The notes: generated from the letters alone by a model not told the origin. A DNA stretch of 64,000 nucleotides from Haloactinospora alba (GCF_006717075.1 NZ_VFQC01000001.1:806001-870000); one strand, 5' to 3'; positions 1 through 8,997 are shown, counted from the first letter of the stretch. Made by a program: numbers and translations.

Positions 1-17
1 ATGTCAAGGGGATCGCG

Positions 18-593
18 GTGACCGGATACATCTCCCAGGGATCGATACGCGAACAGGTTCGGGGACGCCGGTTGGTGACCGGCTCCGGACGTTCTCCAAC
101 CGAGGGCCCCCACTGGGCCTGGTGGTTGCCCGTGCTGCGGGAGAGCCGACCGGGGGAGCCCACCCTGCCCGCGCGGTGGGCGGACGGGGTGCTCGCCTGG
201 CGGTTGGAGCGCGACCCCGGCGCACCGGCACGCGCGCGTGAGCAATCCGCTGCGGCTGTCCGGGAATGGAACCTGTTCAGCATCCGCTCGGACATGGAAC
301 TGGTCGTGTCCGAACTGGTGACGAACGCTTTGCGTCACGGCGCCCCTATGGAGGGCGGAGGTGCTCCGTTCGCTGTCGGTGTGGGTGACACGATACACAT
401 AAGTCTCATGCGCTGCGAAAACGAAGTGGTTTGCGCTGTCGGTGACGGAAACGACCGGTTGCCGGTGACCCGGAAACCCGATTTCTTGCGGGAGACGGGG
501 CGGGGACTGAATCTCGTCGCGAGCTTTTCCCGCCGGTGGGGAACACTTCCCATACCCACCGGCGGAAAGTACGTCTGGGCTTTGTTGACGTGA
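18..593 (+). CDS. ATP-binding protein, HATPase_c_2 (anti-sigma / RsbW-like) family
   Basis: A 191-residue protein whose C-terminal half is a GHKL ATPase domain of the kind found in stand-alone actinobacterial anti-sigma-factor kinases. The N-box ELVTNALRHG (Asn about residue 103) and the lid/G2 motif ETGRGLNLV (about 159-167) are clear. The first 60 residues are Arg/Trp-rich and not recognised. The start is GTG at 18 with a good ribosome site (AGGGGA, about 7-12). This GTG overlaps a TGA at 19-21 in another frame, which could be the end of an upstream gene lying mostly outside the window. Family members bind sigma factors or anti-sigma antagonists, often controlling development or stress responses; the partner here is unknown. 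It lies upstream of an XRE regulator, but more than 500 bases separate them, so an operon is unlikely. Confidence 0.85.
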   Translation: MTGYISQGSIREQVRGRRLVTGSGRSPTEGPHWAWWLPVLRESRPGEPTLPARWADGVLAWRLERDPGAPARAREQSAAAVREWNLFSIRSDMELVVSELVTNALRHGAPMEGGGAPFAVGVGDTIHISLMRCENEVVCAVGDGNDRLPVTRKPDFLRETGRGLNLVASFSRRWGTLPIPTGGKYVWALLT

Positions 594-1152
594 CTGTCCT
601 GCCGGCGCACCGTCCTGATCCGAGAGGAGTACGCCGTACGTTTCCGGTCGGACGGAACGGACCTGCGGTTTGTCACGTGTGTGTCCTACTCTGGGTACGG
701 CAGTAGCGGGCTGGTGGATGCCGCGGAGGGAGAACCTTCCGGGTCGGCATCTCGGGCTGGTACCGACCGGAGGTGCGGTTCAGCCACCGGGACGGACCTT
801 CGGAGCGTCACCGGTGTCGCGGGAGAATGTGCCACGCTGGTTGCTGGCGCCTGCCCGGATACGGTCCGTGGAAGCCGGGAGGAACCGACAACGGACGGTC
901 CTCGCCGGTTGGTTACCATTCGCCGGGTCGCGTCCGACCGTTGATCGGAAAGACTGCCGAGTACGCCGGAATGGCAGGACGCGAAAAGTCGCACCTGGAA
1001 GCGGACAGGTGCGGGGCGGTATGGTTCCGGTCCCGCACGTCCGGAAGAATGGTGAAACGATAGTGTGACCGCGCAGAGAGCAGTATTTCGCTGGAATTGT
1101 TCCATCCTTACCGAGTACGGACCGCCTATCGACGACTGGGGAGGCAGCGGCT
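594..1152. other. Intergenic stretch with no supported gene
   Basis: About 560 GC-rich bases. Several overlapping open frames exist on both strands, but none has a family signature, a clear ribosome site or a convincing composition. The stretch probably carries the promoter of the downstream XRE regulator. I see no tRNA and no clear terminator. Confidence 0.4.
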
Positions 1153-2019
1153 GTGGACAGTGCTCGTCTGAAGAAGGGGAGCGGACCCACGGTGCGCCGG
1201 ATGCTCCTCGGCTCCGAACTACGTAAGTACCGCGACGCGAGAGGAGTGAGCCGCGCGGACGCCGGTCACCATATTCGGGGATCGGAGTCGAAGATCAGCC
1301 GGATGGAGCTGGGTCGGGTCGGGTTCAAACGGCGGGACGTCGAGGACCTGTTGAGGTTCTACGGTGTCACCGACGCGTCACTGATCAACACGATGGGCAA
1401 GATCGCCGAGGACACCAACAAGCCGGGATGGTGGCAGGAGTACGGCGAGGCCCTGCCCAACTGGTTCCAGGTGTACGTGGGGCTGGAGGAAGCGGCGACC
1501 CGGATTCGGGTGTACGAGGCGCAGTTCGTCCCGGGCCTCCTGCAGACCGAGTGCTACGCCAGGAACGTCATCAAGGGTGGGTCCGTTCCTCCCGACCCCA
1601 AGGCCGAGGACCGGCTGAAGGTCCGGTTGCGCCGGCAGCAGCACCTCGAGGACAGCGGGGTGAAGTTCTGGGCGATCCTGGACGAGGCCGCGGTGCGCCG
1701 GCCGATCGGTGGCAAGGAGTGCATGCAGGAGCAGCTGGAACGGCTGATCGAACTCTGCGACCGCCAGAACATCACGCTGCAGATCGTTCCCTTCACGGCG
1801 GGAGCGCACGCCGCGGAGGCGGGGTCGTTCACGATCCTGCGTTATCCGGAGTTCAAACTCTCCGACATCATTTACCTGGAACAGCTCACCGGTTCGTTGT
1901 GTCTGGACAAACGCAGCGATATCGACGCATACACGATGGCGATGGAGCGGCTCAGCGTGATAGCGCGGCCGCCAGCGGAGACCAAGGGGATCCTCAGGGA
2001 GATGATCGAGGACCTTTGA
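1153..2019 (+). CDS. Helix-turn-helix XRE regulator with DUF5753 effector domain
   Basis: A 288-residue regulator of the type abundant in Streptomyces and Nocardiopsis. An N-terminal XRE helix-turn-helix (about residues 15-75; LRKYRDARGVSRADAG then SESKISRMELG) is followed by the DUF5753 domain (about 95-275), with typical segments such as VPGLLQTECYAR and ITLQIVPF. Family members usually pair with a DUF397 protein, and one lies just downstream on the opposite strand. The start is GTG at 1153. A slightly later start (ATG at 1201) would still keep the helix-turn-helix. Family knowledge points to developmental or antibiotic regulation (WhiJ/AbaA-like systems). The target is unknown, but the palindrome upstream of the DUF397 gene is a candidate. 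Confidence 0.9.
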   Translation: MDSARLKKGSGPTVRRMLLGSELRKYRDARGVSRADAGHHIRGSESKISRMELGRVGFKRRDVEDLLRFYGVTDASLINTMGKIAEDTNKPGWWQEYGEALPNWFQVYVGLEEAATRIRVYEAQFVPGLLQTECYARNVIKGGSVPPDPKAEDRLKVRLRRQQHLEDSGVKFWAILDEAAVRRPIGGKECMQEQLERLIELCDRQNITLQIVPFTAGAHAAEAGSFTILRYPEFKLSDIIYLEQLTGSLCLDKRSDIDAYTMAMERLSVIARPPAETKGILREMIEDL

Positions 2020-2030
2020 CGACTCTCCGG

Positions 2031-2075
2031 GGGAGGAGCTCCAGCGTCGTTGTGGGATGAGGTGGAGCTCCTCCC
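2031..2075. terminator. Bidirectional hairpin terminator between the XRE and DUF397 genes
   Basis: A perfect 13-bp inverted repeat (GGGAGGAGCTCCA at 2031-2043, TGGAGCTCCTCCC at 2063-2075) with a 19-base loop. It sits between the stop codons of two convergent genes. There is no marked T-run, as is common in high-GC actinomycetes. Confidence 0.7.
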
Positions 2076-2095
2076 TGCAGGAGGACGGTGCTGGC

Positions 2096-2332
2096 TCAGC
2101 CCAGCAGGTTGTCGAAGTCACCGTCCTTGGCGCCGTGGATGAGCGCGTTCACCTCGTCCTGGGTGTAGACCAGGGCGGGTCCCGTGGGGAAGCGGGAATT
2201 GCGCATGGCGATCGAACCGTCGGACAGCCGTGCCATCTCGACACAGGCCCCCTGCGAGTTACTGCGCCTGCTCTTCTGCCAGACGGGTTCGGAGAGTTCG
2301 GTGGCGGAGATGCCGTTGTAGGGGGTCATCAC
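2096..2332 (-). CDS. DUF397 family protein
   Basis: A 78-residue protein with the DUF397 hallmarks: a W-x-K-S-R-R-S segment near residue 18 (VWQKSRRSNSQGACVEMA), then an Arg-Asn-Ser-Arg-Phe-Pro stretch (about 44-49) and an aromatic-acidic C-terminus. DUF397 proteins are small partners of DUF5753 XRE regulators in actinomycetes, and the regulator is the convergent neighbour here. Co-oriented pairs are more usual. The start is ATG at 2332, with GGAGTGTG just upstream on the minus strand as a plausible ribosome site. Confidence 0.88.
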   Translation of the reverse strand: MMTPYNGISATELSEPVWQKSRRSNSQGACVEMARLSDGSIAMRNSRFPTGPALVYTQDEVNALIHGAKDGDFDNLLG

Positions 2333-2360
2333 ACACTCCTTCGCTCGGATGTCGCGTACG

Positions 2361-2386
2361 GATGCATAGGCTTATGCACGTGCATC
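2361..2386. promoter_or_regulatory. Palindrome upstream of the DUF397 gene (candidate operator)
   Basis: Contains the perfect 12-bp palindrome ATGCACGTGCAT (2374-2385) inside a wider inverted pair GATGCA (2361-2366) / TGCATC (2381-2386). It lies about 30-55 bases upstream of the DUF397 start, where an operator would be expected. The XRE regulator next door is a candidate binder; this is inference. Confidence 0.4.
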
Positions 2387-2965
2387 AGCACCGTACTCGG
2401 AAAATGATAACGCACATGCAGTGGCCATAGGCAGGGGAGATTTTTTCCGTGGCCCCAGGTCCGAACGAACAACTACGGAGTGGCAGTTTTGCCATTTTGG
2501 GGCATTTTTGTCCATTCCGATCATTTATCTAATATGTCCGGAGTGGGAAATTCGCCACCTCCGGAACGGGGCGGCACACGTGTGGTGGGGCCCGTGCGGG
2601 CGGGGTGTGAGCGTGCCGGGTTCCCGGAGGCGGGCAGGAGCCGGGGGTGACGGCGTCGCGCGACTGCCGGGCGGAGAGGTCCGGAAACCCGGAGGCGGGA
2701 CCGGAGCGACGGTCGGGGCTCCACCGCGGAATGCGGCGAGGCGGAACGCGTGGCCAGGGGAGGATTCGCCCCACGGCTACCGGCGGAGGGAGAGGCCCCG
2801 GCGGCTCTCGCGGGATCGGTCGTCAGCGGCCCGGACAACCGCGGCGGAGCTGCTCCCGGTGGCACAGCGGCCTCGATCCGCACCGCCGGGAGGCCGGCGA
2901 ACGACACGACGCGCCCGCCGCCGAACCGTTGGTGCGACCCTCGGTCAGCGGCGGGCGCCGGGAAC
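2387..2965. other. Intergenic stretch with no supported gene
   Basis: The first 150 bases are relatively AT-rich and probably promoter-like for the DUF397 gene. The rest is very GC-rich with open frames on both strands that lack any recognisable domain. It ends at the stop codon of the znuA-like gene. Confidence 0.35.
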
Positions 2966-3916
2966 TCACGAACAGCGCAGCGCCGATTCCAACGTCTCCA
3001 GGTTGGCGCGCATCACGGAGGGATAGTCATCACCGGGGGAGTCCTCGGTGATACCGCCGAGCGGGTCCAGTACCTCGGTTGTGGTCCCGGTCTCCTCGGC
3101 GATGGTCTCGGCGGCCTTCGGACTGGACAGCGTCTCGGTGAAGATCGTCGTCACGTCGTGTTCCTCGATCAGCTCGGAGACCTCGGCCATGCGCGCGGGA
3201 GAGGGCTCCGACTCGGCGTCGATGCCGCTGACACCGACCTGGTCCAGGTCGTAACGGTCCGCGAGGTAGGAGAACGCCGTGTGGTTGGTGACCATCGAAC
3301 GGCTCTCACACTGGTCGAGCCCCTCCTCGTACTCGGTGTCGATCGCTTCCAGCTCGTCGGTGACCGCCGCGGCACGGTCCTGGTAGCCGTCCGAGCCTTC
3401 CGGGTCGACCTCGGCCATCCGGTCGGCCAGCCCCTCGGCCGCCTGGGACATCAGCGTGGGGTCGAGCCACATGTGCGGGTCGGTCTCCCCGTGGTCGTGC
3501 TCCTCCCCGTGCCCGTCCCCGTCCTCGTGCCCCTCGTCGTGTCCCGCCTCGGGGTCGGCGGGACGAAGGTCGACCAGCTCGGCGGTGTCGAGTGCGCGCT
3601 CGCCGCTCTCCTGCTGGACGGCGTCGTCGACTGCGGGCTGCAGGCCGCTGATGTAGAAGGTGAGGTCGGCCTCGCTGATCTGTCCGAGCTGTTTCGGGCT
3701 CAGCTCCAGGTGGTGCGGTTCGGCTCCGGGATCGGTGAGCTGGACGACCTCGGTCCGGTCGCCGCCGACCTCCTCGGCCAGCCACTCCAGCGGGTAGACG
3801 CCGGTGACCACCGTGGGGGTGTCGCCGGACCCGTCCTCCTGGGTTCCGCATCCGGCCACGAGGAGAAGGCCGGCCGCGCAACCCGCGGCTGCCTTCGTGT
3901 ATGTCCCTGATCGCAT
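2966..3916 (-). CDS. znuA: Zinc ABC transporter substrate-binding lipoprotein (ZnuA-like)
   Basis: A 316-residue cluster A-I metal-binding lipoprotein. The lipoprotein signal ends LLLVAGC (lipid Cys about residue 23). Likely zinc-ligand regions are EPHHLELSP (about 66-74), DPHMWLDP (about 145-152) and VTNHTAFSYLADRY. A His/Asp/Glu-rich loop (about 122-144), typical of zinc rather than manganese binders, precedes DPHMWLDP. It should capture zinc outside the membrane and hand it to a ZnuBC-type transporter, but no permease or ATPase gene is adjacent, so those must lie elsewhere. The ATG at 3916 sits about 20 bases from a Zur-box-like palindrome, suggesting induction under zinc starvation. Confidence 0.9.
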   Translation of the reverse strand: MRSGTYTKAAAGCAAGLLLVAGCGTQEDGSGDTPTVVTGVYPLEWLAEEVGGDRTEVVQLTDPGAEPHHLELSPKQLGQISEADLTFYISGLQPAVDDAVQQESGERALDTAELVDLRPADPEAGHDEGHEDGDGHGEEHDHGETDPHMWLDPTLMSQAAEGLADRMAEVDPEGSDGYQDRAAAVTDELEAIDTEYEEGLDQCESRSMVTNHTAFSYLADRYDLDQVGVSGIDAESEPSPARMAEVSELIEEHDVTTIFTETLSSPKAAETIAEETGTTTEVLDPLGGITEDSPGDDYPSVMRANLETLESALRCS

Positions 3917-3935
3917 GGATACATCATGCGGAAAA

Positions 3936-3950
3936 TGAAAATGGTTGTCA
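3936..3950 (-). promoter_or_regulatory. Probable Zur box upstream of znuA
   Basis: The minus strand reads TGACAACCATTTTCA, a 15-base near-palindrome closely resembling the actinobacterial Zur consensus TGAAAATNATTTTCA. It lies just upstream of the znuA start. Binding would repress transcription when zinc is plentiful. Confidence 0.65.
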
Positions 3951-4038
3951 ATTCAATGTGACCTGTCTCCATTGTCATGAGGAGTCGGACAGGTGGCGGG
4001 GCGGACGGGGACCGGCGCGTACGAGCGAGGGCGACCGG

Positions 4039-4707
4039 TCAGTTGATCTCGGCGAACTTCTCCACATCGTTGGTCTTGCCCGCCACGACGATGACATCGC
4101 CCTTCTGCGGGACGGTCTCGGCGGTGGCGTATGTGAACTGGTCACCGTGCCGTTTGATGCACACCACCGTGATCCCGTGACGGGAGCGCACCCCTGTGTC
4201 CCCGAGCTTGCGTCCCAGCATCTCGCGCGGCGCCCGGGTCTTGCCCAGCGCGAAGTTCTCCTCGATCTCCACATAGTCCAGCATCCGTCCGGATACCAGG
4301 TGCGCCACCCGCTCTCCCATGTCGTGTTCGGGCAGCACCACCTGGTGCGCACCGATCTGCTGCAGGATGCGGCCGTGCCTGCGGCTGATGGCCTTGGCCC
4401 AGATGTGGGGGACCTCCATGTCCACCAGTAGGGACGTGGCCAGGATGCTCTCCTCCAGCTGGGTCCCGATCGACACGACCGCCCGGCTGAACTCGTGCGC
4501 GCCGACCTGGCGAAGGGCCTCGTCATCGGTCGCGTCGGCGACCACGGTATGGGTGAGGGAGTCGGCGTAGGCCTGGACCAGCCGGGAGTTGGAGTCCATC
4601 CCCAGCACCTCCCACCCGTGCGCCATGAGCTCGAGAGCGAGGGAACTGCCGAAACGTCCCATTCCGATGACCAGCACCCGTTTGTCCGTGGGTTTGCTCC
4701 GCTGCAT
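4039..4707 (-). CDS. trkA: Potassium uptake regulatory subunit, TrkA/KtrA family
   Basis: A 222-residue RCK protein. An N-terminal Rossmann domain begins VLVIGMGRFGSSLALEL (GxGxxG nucleotide site), and a C-terminal RCK_C domain follows (about 140-222). TrkA/KtrA rings bind NAD(H) or ATP/ADP and gate the membrane subunit, which is the next gene upstream on this strand. The ATG at 4707 is chosen because AAAGGA lies about 6 bases before it; an ATG at 4731 is also in frame but lacks such a site. About 190 bases separate it from the trkH-like gene. Confidence 0.9.
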   Translation of the reverse strand: MQRSKPTDKRVLVIGMGRFGSSLALELMAHGWEVLGMDSNSRLVQAYADSLTHTVVADATDDEALRQVGAHEFSRAVVSIGTQLEESILATSLLVDMEVPHIWAKAISRRHGRILQQIGAHQVVLPEHDMGERVAHLVSGRMLDYVEIEENFALGKTRAPREMLGRKLGDTGVRSRHGITVVCIKRHGDQFTYATAETVPQKGDVIVVAGKTNDVEKFAEIN

Positions 4708-4919
4708 CGGTTGTCCTTTCTTGTTCTGCACGGTCTGGTACTAACCGTGTCACTGGCTGTGTTCTTCCCGGCCCACCGCGCCGGGCGGGCCGTGCGGGTA
4801 ACGGGAGAGGGGTCCGGCTCCCGGCTGGCGGGACCCGGTCGAGGGGACCCGTGCCCCGCCGCGCGCGAGGGCTGGGGAAGCCACGCCAAGATGGGGAGGA
4901 CGTCGGGGTCCCACGCCGG

Positions 4920-6335
4920 TTACCCGATGATCGGCCTGGACTCGGCCAGGTCGAACCGTCGGGTCCGTTCGCGCAGCGCCAGGGCGGCCGCGAAGGTGAT
5001 GGGACCGATACGCCCGGCGACCATGAGAAGCACGAGCAGTAACTGTGCTCCCGGCGGAAGGTCCGGGGTGATCCCCGTGGAGAGGCCGACGACGCCGGAG
5101 GCGGAAACGACCTCGAACAGCACGCGGGTGAGGTCGAAGGTCGTGGTGATGAGCAGTACGACGGTGGAGACGACGACCACCGTCATCGACAGGAACGTCA
5201 GACTCAGCGCCTGGCGGATGGCGGCGGAGGAGAGGCGGCGTTCGAACACGTGCACGTAGGAGTTCCCGCGTATCTCCGCCCACACGACGAGGAAGATCAC
5301 GGCGAGGGTCGCCACCTTGATCCCACCGGCGGCTCCCGCGCTCCCTCCGCCGACGAACATCAGCATGATGGTGACCAGCAGCGTCGCGTCGCGCATCGCG
5401 CCGACGTCGGCGACGTTGAACCCGCCGCTCCGCGGCATCACCCCGTGGAACATGCCGTCCACGATCTTCGACGTCGTGTCCAGCGGGCCGAGTGTCTGGG
5501 GGTTGGACCATTCCATCCCCGTGACGATCACGATCCCCGCGGCGAAGAGCAGCGCCGAGGTGACAAGAGTGAGCTTCGTGTGCAGGCTCCAACCCTGTGG
5601 CGTACGGAAATGGCGGCTGAGTTCCAGCAGCACGGGGAATCCGATACCGCCCAGGACCGTCGCCACCGCGACGGGCAGCAGGATGAGGGGGTCCCCGGAG
5701 AAGCGGGTGAGGCTGTCGTCGTAGAGGGAGAGCCCCGCGTTGTTGAAGGCCGAGACCGAGTGGAACACGCCACTGTGCAGGGCGCCGGAGAGGGAGGCGC
5801 CGTGCCCCAACCACAGCCGCGGTATCAGGATGAGCGCTATCGCGGCTTCGCAGACCGCGCTGGCGAGGACGATCCGGCCCAGCATGCCCCGGACGTTGCC
5901 CACGTGGAAGCTGCGGGTCTCCGCCTGCGCGCCGAGCTGCATGCGCAGCCCGAAGCGCCGGATCACGACGGCGCCCAGCACGGAGGCGACCGTCATGATG
6001 CCGATCCCGCCGACCTGGATCAGTACCAGGACCACCGCCTCCCCGAAACCGGACAGGTCCCCGCCGATACCGACCACGGTCAGTCCGCACACCGCGAGCG
6101 AGGTGGTGGCGGTGAACAGCGCCTGGACGAAGGTCAGACCCTCGCCGCCGGTGTGGGCGGCCGGCAGCAGCAGTAGTCCGGTACCGATGAGGTCGACAGC
6201 GACGAACAGTCCGACGAACATCCGGGCGGGAGCCACCCAGGTGCTCTGTGGAGCCGCCCGGACGGGTGGCTGTCTCCGGCGCCAGCGGCGAATGAGTCCG
6301 ACCTTGCGGCGGAACGCTGGCGGTAGCAGTCGCAT
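4920..6335 (-). CDS. trkH: Potassium transporter membrane subunit, TrkH/KtrB family
   Basis: A 471-residue polytopic protein of the Trk/Ktr/HKT superfamily. Four pore-loop repeats can be picked out by their TT/SGxG-like motifs, for example LFTATTSLAVCGLTVVG (about 93-109), SVSAFNNAGLSLY, MPRSGGFNVAD and VSASGVVGLSTG near the C-terminus. The Asn-Asn-Ala-Gly motif in the second repeat is typical. It moves K+ (Ktr members use Na+) together with the RCK subunit downstream. The N-terminus is basic (RRKVGLIRRWRRR). With NhaA next, the region looks like a Na+/K+ homeostasis group, which suits a salt-exposed organism. Confidence 0.92.
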   Translation of the reverse strand: MRLLPPAFRRKVGLIRRWRRRQPPVRAAPQSTWVAPARMFVGLFVAVDLIGTGLLLLPAAHTGGEGLTFVQALFTATTSLAVCGLTVVGIGGDLSGFGEAVVLVLIQVGGIGIMTVASVLGAVVIRRFGLRMQLGAQAETRSFHVGNVRGMLGRIVLASAVCEAAIALILIPRLWLGHGASLSGALHSGVFHSVSAFNNAGLSLYDDSLTRFSGDPLILLPVAVATVLGGIGFPVLLELSRHFRTPQGWSLHTKLTLVTSALLFAAGIVIVTGMEWSNPQTLGPLDTTSKIVDGMFHGVMPRSGGFNVADVGAMRDATLLVTIMLMFVGGGSAGAAGGIKVATLAVIFLVVWAEIRGNSYVHVFERRLSSAAIRQALSLTFLSMTVVVVSTVVLLITTTFDLTRVLFEVVSASGVVGLSTGITPDLPPGAQLLLVLLMVAGRIGPITFAAALALRERTRRFDLAESRPIIG

Positions 6336-6482
6336 GGCAGCCCTGCCATCTCGTCTCGGCGGCGAACGGTGCTGGATGGAGGCGGAGTACCGAGCGGGGC
6401 AACGGCTGGCGGAAGCGGGGCGTTCCCCGGGGCCCTCTCACGCCGCTGCCCCGGAAGTCTGCCGGGTGGTGCCCCGGGGCGG

Positions 6483-7745
6483 TCAGTCGGTTTCGGCGTG
6501 TCCCTGGTCCGTCGTACGGGGGGTGAGAAAACCGCGTCTACGATAGCGCGCGTTGCGTATCGACAGGACGCAGGTCGCCAGCACGGTGGCGATGAGCGAC
6601 GCGGCGAGCACGCCGGCTTTCGCGTCCTCGAGCATGGTGGGGTGTCCGGTGAAGGACAGCTCCGTGATCAGCAGGGACACCGTGAATCCGATGCCTGCCA
6701 GCAGCGCCATCCCGGTGATGTCGAACCAGCTCAGCGAGGGGTTGAGCTCGGCGGCGGTGAGCTTGGTGGTGACCCACGCCCCACCGAGGATGCCGAGGAG
6801 CTTCCCGGTGACGAGACCGAGGATGATTCCCACAGCGGTGGGGTCGCTGATGATCGTGTTGATGCCGGGGAAGACGACACCGGCGGACATCAGGGCGAAC
6901 ACCGGCAGTACCAGACTGGAGGACCACGGGTGGATCCGGTGGTCGGCGAGCTCGCTGGGAGAGGTCTCCTCTCCGTCCCTGGTCGTGGTCCGCATGAGCA
7001 TACCCATGGCGACCCCGGCGATCGTGGCGTGTATGCCGCTGGTGTGTACCAACATCCAGATGGCGCAGGCCAGCGGAACGTAGACGACCCAGTTCGGTAC
7101 CGCGGAGCGGTTGAGCGCCGCCGCGAGCCCGTTTCCCCGCTGCAGGTAGGCGAAGACCGCGAGGAGGGCGGCCGCGCCCAGTAGCGGGGTGAGCGAGACG
7201 TGGTCGGTGTAGAAGACCGCGATGACGATGATCGCGCCGAGGTCGTCGACGATCGCCAGAGTGAGCAGGAAGGTGCGCAGCGCCGGCGGCAGGTGGCGTC
7301 CGACCACGGCGAGGATGGCCACCGCGAAGGCGATGTCGGTGGCCATGGGGATCCCCCACCCCTGCAGCGCGGTCGCGCCGCGGTCGATGTTGATCCCGGC
7401 GTAGATCAGTGCCGGGACGACCATGCCGCACAGGGCCGCGACGATCGGGAGGATGGCGCGTCGCGGGCTGCGGAGCTCCCCGTGGACGAACTCCTGTTTG
7501 AGCTCGTTCCCGACGATGAAGAAGAAGACCGCCAGCAGACCGTCGGCCGCCCAGTCCTCCACGGAGAGGTCGAGGTGAAGCGCACCGGGGCCGAACCGGG
7601 CGGTACGGATCGCCTCGTAGGTGTCGTGCCAGGCCGAGTTGGCCCACACGAGAGCGAGGGCGGCACCCCCGATCAGGAGGAACCCGCTCACCGCGTCCTC
7701 GCGCAGTAACTCCGCGATTGCGCGTGGGCCACCCCGCTTGGTCAT
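6483..7745 (-). CDS. nhaA: Na+/H+ antiporter NhaA
   Basis: A protein of about 420 residues matching NhaA over its whole length: FFFIVGNELKQEFVHGEL (helix II region), GWGIPMATDIAFAVA with the conserved Thr-Asp-Ile, and LTLAIVDDLGAIIVIA, which holds the essential Asp-Asp pair. It exchanges internal Na+ for external H+ and contributes to pH and salt tolerance. The ATG at 7745 is preferred because a purine-rich GGGGGGAA lies just upstream; the in-frame ATG at 7781 adds 12 unconserved residues. The C-terminal tail is basic and then acidic. Confidence 0.93.
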   Translation of the reverse strand: MTKRGGPRAIAELLREDAVSGFLLIGGAALALVWANSAWHDTYEAIRTARFGPGALHLDLSVEDWAADGLLAVFFFIVGNELKQEFVHGELRSPRRAILPIVAALCGMVVPALIYAGINIDRGATALQGWGIPMATDIAFAVAILAVVGRHLPPALRTFLLTLAIVDDLGAIIVIAVFYTDHVSLTPLLGAAALLAVFAYLQRGNGLAAALNRSAVPNWVVYVPLACAIWMLVHTSGIHATIAGVAMGMLMRTTTRDGEETSPSELADHRIHPWSSSLVLPVFALMSAGVVFPGINTIISDPTAVGIILGLVTGKLLGILGGAWVTTKLTAAELNPSLSWFDITGMALLAGIGFTVSLLITELSFTGHPTMLEDAKAGVLAASLIATVLATCVLSIRNARYRRRGFLTPRTTDQGHAETD

Positions 7746-7957
7746 GCTGTTCCCCCCGGACAAGGTTCTCGTGCCGATCAATCACCGGACAGACTCACCG
7801 GCACGCCACACGTGCCGGTCATCAGGGCACGCATCACCGTCTCGCGAATACCGGGTGGGCTCAATGCCAGCACTCTGGGTGATTTGTCTATATTATCCCA
7901 ATTTTATGCGGCGAGGCGGGAACGGTAGCCGTGGCACTGCTGGAAACACGTCCACGA

Positions 7958-8875
7958 TCAGTGGTGCTGCGCCCCCTCGTGCTCGTAGTGGCCCGCTGGT
8001 TCCAACTGCAGTGTGGAGTGTTCCACGTCGAAATGCCCGGAGAGACACGCGTGCAGCTCGTCGAGCATCCGTCCGGTGTCCGCGAGGCGCTCCTCCTCCA
8101 CCACGACGTGGGCGCTCATGACCGGAAGGCCGGACGTGATCGTCCACGCGTGCAGGTCATGCACGTCGAGGACCCCGGGCTGGCGCAGGATGTGGGTACG
8201 GACCTCACCAAGGTCGACCCCGCGCGGCACGGCCTCGAGCAGCACGTGGACCGCCTCGCGCAACAGGCTCCACGCCCGGGGGAGGATGAACGCGGCGATG
8301 GCGAGCGAGATGAGGGAGTCCGCACGCTGCCAGTCGGTGATCCAGATGACGAGCCCTCCGACGATGACGCCTGCCGATGCGAGCGCGTCCCCCAGCACCT
8401 CGAGGTAGGCGCCCCGGACGTTGAGGCTCTCCCGTTGCCCCGACCGAAGGAGGAACATCGCGGCGAGGTTGACCACCAACCCGAAGGCGGCGACCAGCAC
8501 CATTCCCGCACCGGCCACCGGCCGGGGGTCGTATATCCGCTCGATGGCCTCGACCGTGACGAACGCGCACAACCCGAAGAGCACGAGGGCGTTCACTGCC
8601 GCGGCGAGGACCTCGGCCCGTTGCAGGCCGAACGTGCGTTTGGCGTCCGGAGGGCGTGTCGCCATCCACACCGCGCCCAGCGCCAGTCCGACCCCCAGCG
8701 AGTCGGTGAGGGTGTGGCCGGCATCGGCGAACAGCGCCAGGCTCCCCGTCGTGAGGGCACCGACGACCTGGACGGCGGCGACGCCGAGCATCATCACGAG
8801 CACCGCGACCAGCCTCCCGCGGTTCGCGGCTCCGGCCGTCATCGAGGCGTGGTCATGGCCGTGTCCTGTGCCCAT
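7958..8875 (-). CDS. Cation diffusion facilitator (CDF) heavy-metal exporter
   Basis: A 305-residue CDF protein. A His-rich start (GTGHGHDHAS) precedes six predicted membrane helices. The TM2 metal motif is FADAGHTLTDS, and a C-terminal cytoplasmic domain (about 210-295) includes VHDLHAWTITSG and HFDVEHSTLQLE, typical of CzcD/ZitB-type Zn/Cd/Co exporters. In TM5 the position often occupied by His reads LEVLGD, which could affect metal choice. The gene is divergent from a CmtR-like metal sensor, and the shared interval carries repeated dyads, so control by that sensor is likely. Role: efflux of Zn2+, Cd2+ or similar in exchange for protons. Confidence 0.92.
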   Translation of the reverse strand: MGTGHGHDHASMTAGAANRGRLVAVLVMMLGVAAVQVVGALTTGSLALFADAGHTLTDSLGVGLALGAVWMATRPPDAKRTFGLQRAEVLAAAVNALVLFGLCAFVTVEAIERIYDPRPVAGAGMVLVAAFGLVVNLAAMFLLRSGQRESLNVRGAYLEVLGDALASAGVIVGGLVIWITDWQRADSLISLAIAAFILPRAWSLLREAVHVLLEAVPRGVDLGEVRTHILRQPGVLDVHDLHAWTITSGLPVMSAHVVVEEERLADTGRMLDELHACLSGHFDVEHSTLQLEPAGHYEHEGAQHH

Positions 8876-8954
8876 ACCTCCTCCTCACTGGAAGCGCTGA
8901 TCCGGTCTCTCCGTCGGTGCCGGGCGCTGTTCGGACGCAACAGTTCAGCCACTG

Positions 8955-8984
8955 CTGTTTATACAGTCTAAGCTGTCTATACAG
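8955..8984. promoter_or_regulatory. Tandem dyad operator for the ArsR/CmtR-like sensor
   Basis: Two copies of CTGT-N4-ACAG (CTGTTTATACAG at 8955-8966 and CTGTCTATACAG at 8973-8984), 18 bases apart, lie immediately before the sensor start. A further CTGT half-site is at 8991-8994. The position suggests autoregulation and control of the divergent CDF gene. Confidence 0.6.
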
Positions 8985-8997
8985 CAAATACTGTAAA

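Noticed and set aside
670..1068. Possible small genes between the first HATPase gene and the XRE gene
   Set aside because: Overlapping frames in several phases, no ribosome site and no domain; treated as intergenic.
2750..3910. Plus-strand open frame opposite znuA
   Set aside because: Most of it is antisense to the ZnuA gene, which has ligand motifs, a lipobox and a Zur box.
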